22,175 nucleotides of DNA from Calditrichota bacterium (GTDB lineage Bacteria > Calditrichota > Calditrichia > RBG-13-44-9). Positions within the stretch are counted from its first letter, which is position 1; every line of letters begins with the position of its first letter. Below the pieces are notes generated by a model. That model saw only the letters and a list, made by a program, of their open reading frames with translations. It made no database searches and had not been told where the DNA came from. Positions 1-7,863 of this stretch are shown in pieces. The translations under genes were made by a program, and so were the position numbers. The stretch is from the NCBI GenBank assembly GCA_016934605.1, contig JAFGSO010000096.1:1-22175 (forward strand). The letters run 5' to 3'.

Positions 1-114
1 GTTTTTTTTACCTTTTTTCCGGTAATCTGTTAACCACTCGCTCAGTTCCATCTCGCAGCAATTCACCATAGCTGCTCCGATTATTTTCTCTGAAATTTCA
101 TTCTGATGCATCAT
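1..114 (-). pseudogene. 5' part of a GxxExxY-like ORF, partial at window edge, probably degraded
   Basis: Reading leftward from an ATG at 114, the frame stays open to base 1, giving 38 codons that begin MMHQNEISEKIIGAAM. This start resembles the N-terminus of GxxExxY-family proteins (PD-(D/E)XK-like small proteins), which typically continue into a V-H-x-x-L-G-P-G segment. Here that continuation is absent and an unrelated lysine-rich stretch (ending YRKKGKKN) follows, which suggests an internal deletion or decay. The 3' end lies outside the window, so a stop codon cannot be seen. No ribosome-binding site is visible. The family call rests on about 15 residues recalled from the family and is tentative. 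Confidence 0.35.
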
Positions 115-127
115 TTTAAATTATTCT

Positions 128-446
128 TTTTTCCCCGCGTTCTTTGCGTTTATATTTTCAGACTCAAGGTATATTATGAGGAATCAGGATTTAAACGGCA
201 AACGGAAAAATCTGCCAGTGGGCGGATCCGCCTACCGGCGGAGGATAACGGATAAGGGATAAAAAAGGCTCAAGGCACATGGCGGGGGGCTGGAAGATAT
301 TTTTATCTTTCTTCTTTGTTCTTAATTCTTTGTTCTGCTCTCTGCTCTCTGCTCTCTGCGCTTTGCTCACAATTCGTGTTAATTTGCGTTATTCGTGGAC
401 CGAGTATTCTCGTATCCCTTTTCCCTTATCCCTTTTCCCTATTAAT
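128..446. repeat. Heptad-word low-complexity repeat block A, upstream of pgsB
   Basis: This 5' region has no convincing gene. It is a mosaic of degenerate words repeating with a 7-nt period: runs of CTCTCTG around 338-358, TTCTTTG/TTCTTAA around 311-335, GGATAAC/GGATAAG around 242-260, AAGGCTC/AAGGCAC at 268-281, and CCCTTTT/CCCTTAT at 417-440. At about 220-242 it also holds a small GC-rich palindrome (GGCGGATCCGCC followed by TACCGGCGGA). The same words recur near 11.7 kb and at the right edge of the window. The first 56 codons of the longest frame leading into pgsB are translations of this repeat and are not part of the protein. Confidence 0.75.
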
Positions 447-1583
447 ATGATAGAATTCTATATAAAAATAACAGCTCTGCTTCTTGGCTTTCTGCTTCTC
501 GAATTCTGGTTGTTAACCAGAGCAGTCCGGGCGATTCCGGTCCGTATTCTGGTAAACGGAACACGGGGAAAAACAACAACGGTGAAGATTCTCCATGAAA
601 TATTCCGCCAGGCTGGTTGGAAAGTATATTCCAAAACTACCGGGGATGAACCGCTGCTCCATTTCCCGGACGGGACTCAGAAAAGACTGCATCGCCATGG
701 ACCGGCCAACATCCGGGAGAATATTCCGGTTCTTCGCGCATGGGGCCGTAAAAAAGCAGAAATTGTAATTATGGAGAGCATGGCACTTATTCCGGAAACC
801 CAGCAACTGCTGACGCAGCGCATATTCCGTCCAACTCACTATATCCTCACCAATATTCTGCCGGATCATCTGGAAACTATGGGTACTGATAGAAATGAAA
901 TTTTTGAGACGCTCCGCCAGTCATTTCCCCGGGAAGGGAAAATGTTCTTTCCCGCATCTCTGAAGGAAAAAATAAGTACATTAAAAATACCAACGGATCG
1001 GCTGGACTTTTCAGCTCCGGTTTTAATAGACAATCATTTTCCCAACATATCTCCTGATGTTATTTCTCAAAATCATGGATTGGTCCAGTCATTGACAGAT
1101 TCTTTTCAGCTGAATCAAAAACTGGTCCGGAAAATTTTCCGTAGAGAGTGGAAAAGAATAAGTGATTCATTGTTAAAGTCATATCCGGAAAAAAATTTCG
1201 ATTTTCTGAACCTGTTCTCGGTAAACGATCCTGAATCGACTCTGGAGATGATCAGGCATTTTCGTAAGAGAGGAGAAAAGCGGGTGGAAGAAATCTTCCT
1301 GTTCAACGCCCGGGCAGACCGGCCCTACCGTAGTCTGCAATTTATTGATCTGTTTAAAGAAAATTTTCCGGAAAAAACAATATGGGTGTGCGGATCGGGT
1401 AAATTTTTCTTTCGGAATTTCTACCGGAAAGAAATTTCCGGGAATAATATTTTTTTAGTTGAGAATAATCAATCCCTTCTCAGCATATTCAAAAATGGCT
1501 TCGATACATCTGTCCGTATTTATGGCTGCGGTAATCATAAAGGTATGCAGCAGTTTCTGGAACAACTCAGGGTGATGACATGA
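447..1583 (+). CDS. pgsB: Poly-gamma-glutamate synthase PgsB/CapB (Mur-ligase-like amide ligase)
   Basis: An ATP-dependent ligase that joins glutamates through gamma-carboxyl amide bonds at the inner membrane, working with PgsC. An N-terminal membrane segment (residues 5-21) is followed by the ATP-binding loop VNGTRGKTTT at 36-45, the KTTGDEP motif, the HGPANIREN segment, a MESMAL stretch, the LTNILPDHLETMG segment, NARADRP and the C-terminal YGCGNHKG. All of these line up in order with Bacillus PgsB/CapB. The length of 378 residues is close to the usual roughly 390. I chose ATG 447 because the upstream in-frame extension to 279 is translated heptad repeat; no clear Shine-Dalgarno precedes 447. 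The stop overlaps the pgsC start as ATGA. The family assignment is secure; polymer identity and glutamate chirality cannot be read from sequence. Confidence 0.92.
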   Translation: MIEFYIKITALLLGFLLLEFWLLTRAVRAIPVRILVNGTRGKTTTVKILHEIFRQAGWKVYSKTTGDEPLLHFPDGTQKRLHRHGPANIRENIPVLRAWGRKKAEIVIMESMALIPETQQLLTQRIFRPTHYILTNILPDHLETMGTDRNEIFETLRQSFPREGKMFFPASLKEKISTLKIPTDRLDFSAPVLIDNHFPNISPDVISQNHGLVQSLTDSFQLNQKLVRKIFRREWKRISDSLLKSYPEKNFDFLNLFSVNDPESTLEMIRHFRKRGEKRVEEIFLFNARADRPYRSLQFIDLFKENFPEKTIWVCGSGKFFFRNFYRKEISGNNIFLVENNQSLLSIFKNGFDTSVRIYGCGNHKGMQQFLEQLRVMT

Positions 1584-2011
1584 TATTAACTTCCTTTGGA
1601 CTGGGGATTTTTCTGGGATTTATCTTTTTTGAACTGACCGGCCTCACAGCAGGGGGTATCATTGTACCCGGTTATATTGCACTCTACATCCATCAGCCGA
1701 TGCGAATTCTGATCACCGTAGTCCTTAGCCTGCTCACCTATCTGATAATTATTTTTTTGTCCAGATACATGGTTCTGTACGGACGAAGGCGTTTCCTGAC
1801 GGCTATTCTTCTGGGATTTCTCATGAGGGCGGCCTTCGACTGGCTGAGGATTTATCTTCCGGAAAACACTCTGGACCTTCAGGCAATCGGCTATATCATT
1901 CCCGGACTTATTGCCAATGAATTTTTCAGGCAGGGAGTTCCTAAAACTATTGCCGGTATGACCATTGTTTCAATAACTGTTTTTTTCATACTGATGCTTT
2001 TTTATTCATAA
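1580..2011 (+). CDS. pgsC: Poly-gamma-glutamate biosynthesis membrane protein PgsC/CapC
   Basis: A small integral membrane partner of PgsB. At 143 residues it is near the family norm of about 149. Several hydrophobic spans are seen (about 1-20, 40-62, 70-88, 98-112, 122-142). Family motifs are clear: ELTGLTAGGIIVPGYIALY near the N-terminus, HQPMRILITVVLSLLTY, the MVLYGRRRF turn, and IGYIIPGLIANEFFRQG. It starts inside the pgsB stop codon (ATGA overlap), which implies translational coupling, and pgsW follows after 2 nt. In Bacillus the PgsB-PgsC pair is the minimal ligase core, so the presence of both in order strongly supports a working synthase. Confidence 0.92.
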   Translation: MILTSFGLGIFLGFIFFELTGLTAGGIIVPGYIALYIHQPMRILITVVLSLLTYLIIIFLSRYMVLYGRRRFLTAILLGFLMRAAFDWLRIYLPENTLDLQAIGYIIPGLIANEFFRQGVPKTIAGMTIVSITVFFILMLFYS

Positions 2012-2013
2012 GA

Positions 2014-3141
2014 ATGAACAACACTTTACTAAAAGACTCACCATTTCGCACCGGCAATGTCAAATTTCGCCGGATATTTATCATTTTTAGCTGGTCACTT
2101 CTACTGCTGGTAATATGGTTTCTGAGTCAGAAAAGAACGCCGGTGGAATATCAGCAAGAGCTTATGACTGCAGCAGAACGGATGCAGCAGGCTACAGAGG
2201 AAGTCAGGCAATTACGCCGGGAACTGGAAATTCCTGTAAATAAAATGCTGGATCCGAACGAAACCGGATGGATCGGTAAGGAATATACGCCTCTTACGAC
2301 CACCCTGGGAAATCTGGAAGCCAAACTCACCTCACTGAATCCCGATTTCGCCGCTCTTATTCTCCGCTGGCTGCTGGAAATGGGCGCAGCACCGGGTGAC
2401 ACCGTTGCTCTTCAATTATCCGGATCGTTTCCCTCGCTGAATATCGCCAGCATCATTGCCTGTGAAACGGGCCGGTTCTATCCGCTTATATCAAGCTCGG
2501 TCTGTGCCAGTAGTTTCGGGGCCAATATATCTGAATTTACCTATCCCGATATCGAAAATCGTTTATTCCGGGCGGGAATAATCCGCCACCGGTCATCCAG
2601 GGTAACGTGCGGAGGAGAAGAAGACCGTGGCATCTCACTTCGGGAAAACGGAATGGTCATGATAGAGGAAGCAGTCTGCAGAAACGGGTACACATTAAAC
2701 ATGCCACCTGCAAAAGATGAATCAATCATTCAAAAATGGAAATTTTTTAAAGAGGGCAAAAACATCAGAGCGTTTATAAATGTCGGAGGAAACCAAACCT
2801 CCCTTGGTTACTGTCCGCACAGCAGCAGTTTGCCAACTGGATTGATAACGGATTTTCAGGCATGTCAGCATTCAGGCCGGGGATTGATTATGCTGTTTCT
2901 GGAGAACCAAATTCCGGTGATCCACCTTCTGGATATCCGTTCACTGGCTTTGCAGCAGGAAATGCCCATTGCACCCTCTCCCCTCCCCCGGCCCGGAAAC
3001 AGCATGGTGTATTTTACAACCGATAGCAGTAATGCAACCAAAGTAATACTCATTATTTTGCTGGTGCTGTCCTGGCTTTTTCTGCTGCCGGATCAGAGGA
3101 GACCCTTTTCCTTCAAAACCACATCCACCAGAATCAGCTGA
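2014..3141 (+). CDS. pgsW: Poly-gamma-glutamate system protein (PgsW-like, TIGR04332-type)
   Basis: A 375-residue protein two bases after pgsC, third gene of the operon. It has a transmembrane segment at about 21-38, a short predicted helical/coiled stretch (about 45-75, rich in Q/E/R), a large presumably periplasmic domain, and a second membrane segment near 341-358 with a basic tail. The central region carries LQLSGSFPSLNIASIIACE, ISSSVCASSFGANISEFTYPD and TCGGEEDRGISL. This resembles the family annotated as poly-gamma-glutamate system protein, found beside PgsB and PgsC in organisms lacking PgsA/CapA; that match is from memory. Its biochemical role is not established. An accessory or export role replacing PgsA is an inference. 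Its last 16 codons overlap the 3' end of the opposing M14 gene. Confidence 0.75.
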   Translation: MNNTLLKDSPFRTGNVKFRRIFIIFSWSLLLLVIWFLSQKRTPVEYQQELMTAAERMQQATEEVRQLRRELEIPVNKMLDPNETGWIGKEYTPLTTTLGNLEAKLTSLNPDFAALILRWLLEMGAAPGDTVALQLSGSFPSLNIASIIACETGRFYPLISSSVCASSFGANISEFTYPDIENRLFRAGIIRHRSSRVTCGGEEDRGISLRENGMVMIEEAVCRNGYTLNMPPAKDESIIQKWKFFKEGKNIRAFINVGGNQTSLGYCPHSSSLPTGLITDFQACQHSGRGLIMLFLENQIPVIHLLDIRSLALQQEMPIAPSPLPRPGNSMVYFTTDSSNATKVILIILLVLSWLFLLPDQRRPFSFKTTSTRIS

Positions 3142-3926
3142 TAGCGGATCCGTTCATCGATGGGCAGACTTCGCGGGGTTTCAAAAGTAAAAGCCGCACA
3201 ATCCAGGTAATTTCCCGCCCACCAGGCGGCACTGTTCTTAATCGGCCTCTCCAATGAGGAAAAGCGGTTGGTTTCTTCTTCAATAACGCTATTAATCATG
3301 TCCAGCATCAGCATCACCAGCCAGGTGGATGGCTCGTTGGGGTGATAAATAATTGTCTGACCCAGGTTTTTTTCTTCATCTTCGGGATCATTTTCCAGGT
3401 GAGGTCTCATTGCCTCATGAAGGTCGAGAAATGCCTCCACATTGTTTTCGATGGCCAACTGCTGAATGGCAAATGCCATCTGTTCCATGGGATAACCATC
3501 CGGCTTCCCGGGATAACATCGGTTCAGGTTCCCTTTCTCTCTGTCGACACCTTCAGGCACCGGTATCCGCCGGGAATAATTCTCTACTGCCAGTTTATTG
3601 GCCAGCGGCACGATAATTATTTTGCCCTTCCTCGGGCCTTCCTGACCGAACCTTTTCACCAGCCTTAATGCCGCTTCATAGCCTGCGGGTTCATTGCCAT
3701 GCGTTCCGCCGATGATGATAACGCTGGAACCGGGCTCTCTTCCTTCAAAAACAAATGCCGGGGTCCGATAAGGCGTTCCTTCCATCAATTGAAACACATC
3801 TGATACAGGCAGAGTAGTGAGATTCTGCTTTATCTGTTGCGCTTCGGGAGTAAGTTTATATTTTGTCCCTGCACAACTCAGTATAAAAATAATGATTAGT
3901 AGTAAAAAATTGAATTTTAACCACAT
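3093..3926 (-). CDS. M14-family (AstE/AspA-like) zinc deacylase/carboxypeptidase, predicted lipoprotein
   Basis: A 277-residue predicted lipoprotein: a hydrophobic signal ends in a lipobox with Cys18 (ILSCAG). The zinc site typical of succinylglutamate desuccinylase/aspartoacylase-type M14 enzymes is intact: H76 and E79 in GGTHGNEP, the distal ligand H170 in LDLHEA, substrate-binding NLNR at 133-136 (NLNRCYPGKPDG), and a likely catalytic E249 in FETP. The family removes acyl groups from amino acids or trims C-terminal residues. The substrate here is unknown; a gamma-glutamyl peptide is suggested by the adjacent GGT genes and the opposing pgs operon. A GAGGG ribosome-binding site precedes the ATG. 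It lies 65 bp downstream of the GGT gene and overlaps pgsW tail to tail. A paralog lies at 10235-11365. Confidence 0.82.
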   Translation of the reverse strand: MWLKFNFLLLIIIFILSCAGTKYKLTPEAQQIKQNLTTLPVSDVFQLMEGTPYRTPAFVFEGREPGSSVIIIGGTHGNEPAGYEAALRLVKRFGQEGPRKGKIIIVPLANKLAVENYSRRIPVPEGVDREKGNLNRCYPGKPDGYPMEQMAFAIQQLAIENNVEAFLDLHEAMRPHLENDPEDEEKNLGQTIIYHPNEPSTWLVMLMLDMINSVIEEETNRFSSLERPIKNSAAWWAGNYLDCAAFTFETPRSLPIDERIRYQLILVDVVLKEKGLL

Positions 3927-3991
3927 ATTTCCCTCATTCTTTCTTAGACTGGAAATGAGTACTGTTTCGAATCTAAAATGCGAAATTTTGA

Positions 3992-5680
3992 CTAGTAACC
4001 CGCTACCACCCCATCACGTCGGGAGTCTGCTCCACCTGTTAAATTACCTTTTTTATTGTCGATAAAAATCCCCTGTGCCCCGCCAAAATAATTGTCAAAA
4101 TCATCATGGACTTTCAAGCGATGGCCCCGGGATTCAAGTTCGTGTCGAACTTTTTCGGAGATACGTCCTTCCAGGTGAAGCGTGCTTCCGGATGCATGTA
4201 TCCGCGGTGCCTCAATCGCTTCATCCATGGTCATCTCAAAATCGATAACATTGATCAGAATCTGTGCCAGAGCACTGATTATGCGCGTCCCGCCGGGAGT
4301 ACCAAAACTGATAAACGGTTGATCATCCTTCAAAATTATGGTCGGAGCTATGCTGCTGACCGGTCTTTTATAAGGTTCGATGGAGTTGGGGTGTCCGGCT
4401 TTATTTTCGAAATCCTTCAGATGATTATTTAAAAGAATACCGGTCCCTTCAACCGTGATCCCCGAGCCGAACCAGTTATTGATACTTTGGGTAAGGGCAA
4501 CAATATTCCTGTTCCGGTCTACAACTGAAATATGGGTGGTACTACCAGATTCTTTTTCGATCATGGCAGGCGCTTTATAATCTATGGATACTTTTTTTGT
4601 ATCAAGAAACCTCAACCGGCTGGCCGCATACTGCTTCGAGGTCAGCTTTTCTACCGGAACACGATAAAAATCAGGATCCGCTATATTTCCAGCTTTGTCG
4701 GCAAACACAATCTTCATCGCTTCAGCCAGCAGATGATAATAAGAAACAGAATCCGGGGATAATTCATGTATGGGAAAATTCTCCAGAATATTTAAAAGTT
4801 CAATGAGGGCAATGCCCCCGCCTGTGGGAGGAGCAGCTGATATAATCTCATAGCCGCGGTAAGTGCCCTTCACCGGTTGGCGAATAACAGTCCGGTACCC
4901 CTGCAGGTCTTCGGCATTTAAAATTCCGCCATATTTTTTTATACTTTCCTGCATCGCAATAGCCATTTCGCCCCGGTAAAATTCCTGGTAACCCTTGGCT
5001 GCCAGAGTTTCCATAGTAAACGCCAGCATGGGATTTCGAATGATGCTGCCTTGCGAAACCGGCAGATCATCCTTCAGATAAACAGCAGCCGTGGCCGGAT
5101 ATTGCATAATCAGATCGTAATTTTGAAAAATGATTCCGGAGAAATTTTCTGAGACTGCAAATCCTTCCCGCGCATAGCGGATGGCCGGATCCATCACTTC
5201 ACCTAAAGTCAGCGTGCCATACTTTTCCAGGGCAAGTGCCAGACCGGCTACTATTCCCGGAACTCCAGCGGAATTGGCACCACGACCGGTCAGGCTGTTA
5301 AAACTACCGGTTGCTGAATAATAATAAGCGGAATCTGCCTTTCCCGGAGCCATTTCACGAAAGTCGATGTTCACCGCTTCCGGCTGGGTGGTCAGTTTAA
5401 TGACCATGAAACCACCACCTCCGAGACCGGAGGCATTGGGCTCCACCACCCCCAGAGCAAAGGCGGTGGCCACCGCTGCATCAACCGCATTTCCACCTTT
5501 TTTCAGAATCTCAACACCCGCCTGTGAGGCCAGTGGCTGGGCACTGGCCACCATACCGGTATCGGAAAATACATCCTGGGCAAAGAGTTTGCTAAAATCT
5601 CCAAATATTATAAACAGAGTCAGAAAAATTGACACTAAAAGATGATAGATTTTTCTCTTTTCCATTAATTGAGATCCCAT
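3992..5680 (-). CDS. ggt: Gamma-glutamyltranspeptidase / glutathione hydrolase (GGT), canonical active site
   Basis: An exported N-terminal-nucleophile hydrolase that cleaves gamma-glutamyl amides. The class includes enzymes that trim gamma-PGA, and the capsule-anchoring CapD of Bacillus anthracis. A signal peptide (about 1-35, ending LFAQD) is followed by the family opening GGNAVDAAVATAFALGVVEP (62-81) and the substrate-binding R108 in DFREMAP. The autocleavage nucleophile is T381 in STTHISVVD, with downstream S399, N401 and D423, the SS pair in RPVSSIAP and the oxyanion glycines in TPGGT. The length of 562 residues matches the family, and both subunits would come from one precursor. Start choice is uncertain: ATG 5680 or the internal ATG 5665 (MEKRKIYHL), neither with a strong ribosome-binding site. 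The Q430 position of the E. coli enzyme is His420 here. Confidence 0.93.
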   Translation of the reverse strand: MGSQLMEKRKIYHLLVSIFLTLFIIFGDFSKLFAQDVFSDTGMVASAQPLASQAGVEILKKGGNAVDAAVATAFALGVVEPNASGLGGGGFMVIKLTTQPEAVNIDFREMAPGKADSAYYYSATGSFNSLTGRGANSAGVPGIVAGLALALEKYGTLTLGEVMDPAIRYAREGFAVSENFSGIIFQNYDLIMQYPATAAVYLKDDLPVSQGSIIRNPMLAFTMETLAAKGYQEFYRGEMAIAMQESIKKYGGILNAEDLQGYRTVIRQPVKGTYRGYEIISAAPPTGGGIALIELLNILENFPIHELSPDSVSYYHLLAEAMKIVFADKAGNIADPDFYRVPVEKLTSKQYAASRLRFLDTKKVSIDYKAPAMIEKESGSTTHISVVDRNRNIVALTQSINNWFGSGITVEGTGILLNNHLKDFENKAGHPNSIEPYKRPVSSIAPTIILKDDQPFISFGTPGGTRIISALAQILINVIDFEMTMDEAIEAPRIHASGSTLHLEGRISEKVRHELESRGHRLKVHDDFDNYFGGAQGIFIDNKKGNLTGGADSRRDGVVAGY

Positions 5681-5700
5681 TTACAACAAAGTTTATTTAT

Positions 5701-5732
5701 AAAATCCCCCAACCCCCTTTACAAAAGGGGGG
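5701..5732. repeat. GC-run hairpin repeat (CCCCC ... GGGGG family), copy 1
   Basis: In the 115-bp gap between the two GGT genes, AATCCCCCAACCCCCTTT and AAAAGGGGGG form a near-perfect hairpin. The same layout (C-run, AA, C-run, T-run, short loop, A-run, G-run) recurs at 7747-7792 and, inverted, at 22069-22105. It resembles intergenic repeats common in FCB-group and cyanobacterial genomes rather than a simple terminator, as no T-tract follows on either strand. Confidence 0.6.
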
Positions 5733-5795
5733 CATTGTTCTCACCCTTCGCAAAGCGACAACTTCATGGTAATCCTTCATCCTTCATCTTTAATC

Positions 5796-7493
5796 CTAAA
5801 ATCCACCCGCCACTCCTCCCCTTCTGGGATCGGATACACCGATAAACGCATTTATACCGGTATCGTAATATATAAGCTGAACGCCACCCAGATAAATTTC
5901 AAACGGACTGGTCAACTTGATTTCATAACCATATTCCTGAAGAGTGTCGAGTACATCCTGGTTGAAGCGGTCCTCCAGGGTGATGTTACTGGCAGATACC
6001 CTGGTGCTGAACCGCGGAGCATACACTGCATCCTGCGGAGAATCCTGCAGATCAATCAGCCGGATGATGAGCTGTGCCATGGTATTGAAGATGGTTCCTC
6101 CGCCGGGTGTACCCAGTACTGCAAACGGTTGTGATTCTCTCAAAATAATACTGGGTGAAATGGTACTGCGTGGCCGTTTCCCGGGCTCGGCCCTGTTTAT
6201 TCCTCTTCTGCTGAAATTGGTCATCCCGGAATTAAAAACTACACCATCCATGCTAAAACCACTGCCGAAGAAAAATCCCAGCGTCTGGGTCAATGACACC
6301 ATATTGCCCTGTTCATCGATCACTGAAATGTGCGTGGTATGTGGAGCATCAACCTCTTCCTCAATCATTTCCTCAGCAGGCATCGATTTCTCCTGATACA
6401 TCCAGGGATCTCCCGCCAGGACCTCGGATCTTCGTTCTATGGACGAATCAGTAATTCCTGTATCCAGGAAACGCTGCCTGAGATAGTCAGTATGCAGTAA
6501 ACCGGCCAGCGGAACCGGCGAAAAACGCGGATCGCCCAGAAAGGCATAACGGTCGGCATCTGCCCGTCTGATAATTTCAGTTAAAGACATCACTGAGAAA
6601 GCGTCCTCCTGAAATTCTTTCCACTGTTCAGAAGGCCGCTGTTCAACCATTTCCAGTATTTCCAGAAGAGTAACACCGGACTGAGGCGGCGCAGCCGAAT
6701 AGATCTGATAATTTCGGTAATCGATAGAGACAGGGGATTTTTTAAGAACCTGATATCCGGTGAAATCATCGGCTGAAATTGTTCCTCCATGTTGCTGAAT
6801 TTCGGAAACCACTTTTTTCATGAATTCACCACGGTAGAAAAAATCGCTGCCCTCAGCGGCAATTCCTTCCAGAACACGGGCCAGTTCCGGTAGTCTGAGG
6901 GTATCCCCCGCCATATAGGGAAGACTCTGGTTCAAAAAACTAGCCGATGTCCTTTCATATTTCAGAATCAGTTCCAGTTTTTCCAATGTTGCTTCAAAAA
7001 AATGTTCATTCACCTCAAAACCGTTTCGTGCAATACGTATGGCCGGCTGGAGTACCTGGCTTCGTGATAGCCGGCCATAATCCTGTAAAGCAGTGATGAG
7101 GCCGGCCGGTGTGCCGGGTATGCAGATGGAACGGACTGTCTCGCGGTCCCGGTTGGAGGAAAAGGCAGTATCAAAAACTGCCGGTGCCTGCACATAATAA
7201 TCCAGATAATGAAAATCACTATTTTCCGAAAGATAGATCAATATGCCGCCACCACCTCCCAGTCCCGATGCGTAGGGTTCCACCACACCGATAACGAAAG
7301 CGGCGGCAACTGCAGCATCCACAGCATTTCCGCCCATGTGCATCATCTCGATTCCGGCCTGAACCGCTTCCGACCTGGCTGCTACTACCATTGCCTGACG
7401 CGCGGTATCCATATTCGTGAAGGATTCAGAAGCCTGAAGGGAAGACAAAAAAAGAAGAAACAGCAGACAGATGAACAAATATTTTGATTTCAT
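5796..7493 (-). CDS. Gamma-glutamyltranspeptidase family protein with altered substrate pocket
   Basis: A second GGT-family Ntn-hydrolase of 565 residues, paralogous to the downstream gene. A signal peptide (1-21) is followed by GGNAVDAAVAAAFVIGVVEP at 54-73 and the predicted autocleavage nucleophile T386 in HTTHISVID, with T404 and the glycines of TPGGG retained. Several substrate residues differ from canonical GGT: the DFREMAP arginine is Tyr100 (LDYYVQAP), the Asn two residues after T404 is Gly406, the Asp in the NNxxxDF segment is Asn, and the SS pair is Ser443-Thr444. The maturation machinery thus looks intact while recognition of a free gamma-glutamyl alpha-carboxylate is probably changed. 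An acidic insert (EEMIEEEVD) precedes the nucleophile. It starts at ATG 7493 without a clear Shine-Dalgarno, 115 bp upstream of the canonical GGT. Confidence 0.88.
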   Translation of the reverse strand: MKSKYLFICLLFLLFLSSLQASESFTNMDTARQAMVVAARSEAVQAGIEMMHMGGNAVDAAVAAAFVIGVVEPYASGLGGGGGILIYLSENSDFHYLDYYVQAPAVFDTAFSSNRDRETVRSICIPGTPAGLITALQDYGRLSRSQVLQPAIRIARNGFEVNEHFFEATLEKLELILKYERTSASFLNQSLPYMAGDTLRLPELARVLEGIAAEGSDFFYRGEFMKKVVSEIQQHGGTISADDFTGYQVLKKSPVSIDYRNYQIYSAAPPQSGVTLLEILEMVEQRPSEQWKEFQEDAFSVMSLTEIIRRADADRYAFLGDPRFSPVPLAGLLHTDYLRQRFLDTGITDSSIERRSEVLAGDPWMYQEKSMPAEEMIEEEVDAPHTTHISVIDEQGNMVSLTQTLGFFFGSGFSMDGVVFNSGMTNFSRRGINRAEPGKRPRSTISPSIILRESQPFAVLGTPGGGTIFNTMAQLIIRLIDLQDSPQDAVYAPRFSTRVSASNITLEDRFNQDVLDTLQEYGYEIKLTSPFEIYLGGVQLIYYDTGINAFIGVSDPRRGGVAGGF

Positions 7494-7584
7494 ATAGTTT
7501 TATTTCGTTTGTCGTTAAAAGATATTTTTAAAATGAAAGACAATATATTCAGTCACTGTATGATTCGTGATGTTGTCTTTAGAC

Positions 7585-7597
7585 CTGTATTATACAG
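7585..7597. promoter_or_regulatory. Palindrome over a possible -10 element upstream of GGT2
   Basis: CTGTAT-T-ATACAG is a perfect 13-bp palindrome about 90 bp upstream of the GGT2 start. On the minus strand it contains TATAAT, a possible -10 box. No well-spaced -35 hexamer was found, so promoter or operator status is a guess from base composition and position. Confidence 0.2.
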
Positions 7598-7678
7598 AAT
7601 TTGTTTATTCATATAATCAAGCCGTTAAACAAACTTATTTTATTGATTTACTTGCGCTTAACAACCTGCCCCTGAATA

Positions 7679-7863
7679 GGGCTGTATCAAAAGTCAGAAT
7701 ATGTGTATAAATATAAATATCGCTTTTCAGAATGCCATTATTAACTCACCCCCAACCCCCTCTCTTTCAAAGAGAGGGGGGAGAAGGGGGAGAGTTTCTT
7801 CGAATTCCGAATATTCGTAATATTGTATAATATTTCATAAATTACGACTTTTGATATAGCTCC
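7679..7863. mobile_element. MITE-like non-autonomous element with imperfect terminal inverted repeats
   Basis: The left end GGGCTGTATCAAAAGTC (7679-7695) and right end GACTTTTGATATAGCTCC (7846-7863) are inverted copies with few mismatches, bounding about 185 bp with no ORF. The ends resemble the GGxCTGTxTCAAAAG termini seen in some IS families (resemblance from memory), so this may be a deletion derivative mobilised in trans. A GC-run hairpin lies near its centre. No target-site duplication is obvious. It occupies most of the 469-bp gap between GGT2 and the 406-residue secreted protein; the rest of the gap is AT-rich with only the palindrome noted at 7585. Confidence 0.5.
7747..7792. repeat. 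GC-run hairpin repeat, copy 2 (inside the MITE-like element)
   Basis: The inner stem is CCCCCTCTCTTT (7756-7767) with AAAGAGAGGGGG (7769-7780), perfect over 12 bp. Flanking ACCCCCAA and AAGGGGGAG extend the symmetry. It is the same family as the copies at 5701-5732 and 22069-22105. It could also act as a bidirectional transcription barrier between the two flanking minus-strand genes, but lacks a following T-tract. Confidence 0.6.

Noticed and set aside
128..446. Possible CRISPR array or minisatellite
   Set aside because: Words are 7 nt with no fixed-length unique spacers; not CRISPR, and too heterogeneous for a minisatellite.
5944..6396. A 150-codon plus-strand ORF
   Set aside because: Lies wholly within GGT2 on the opposite strand and has no independent support.
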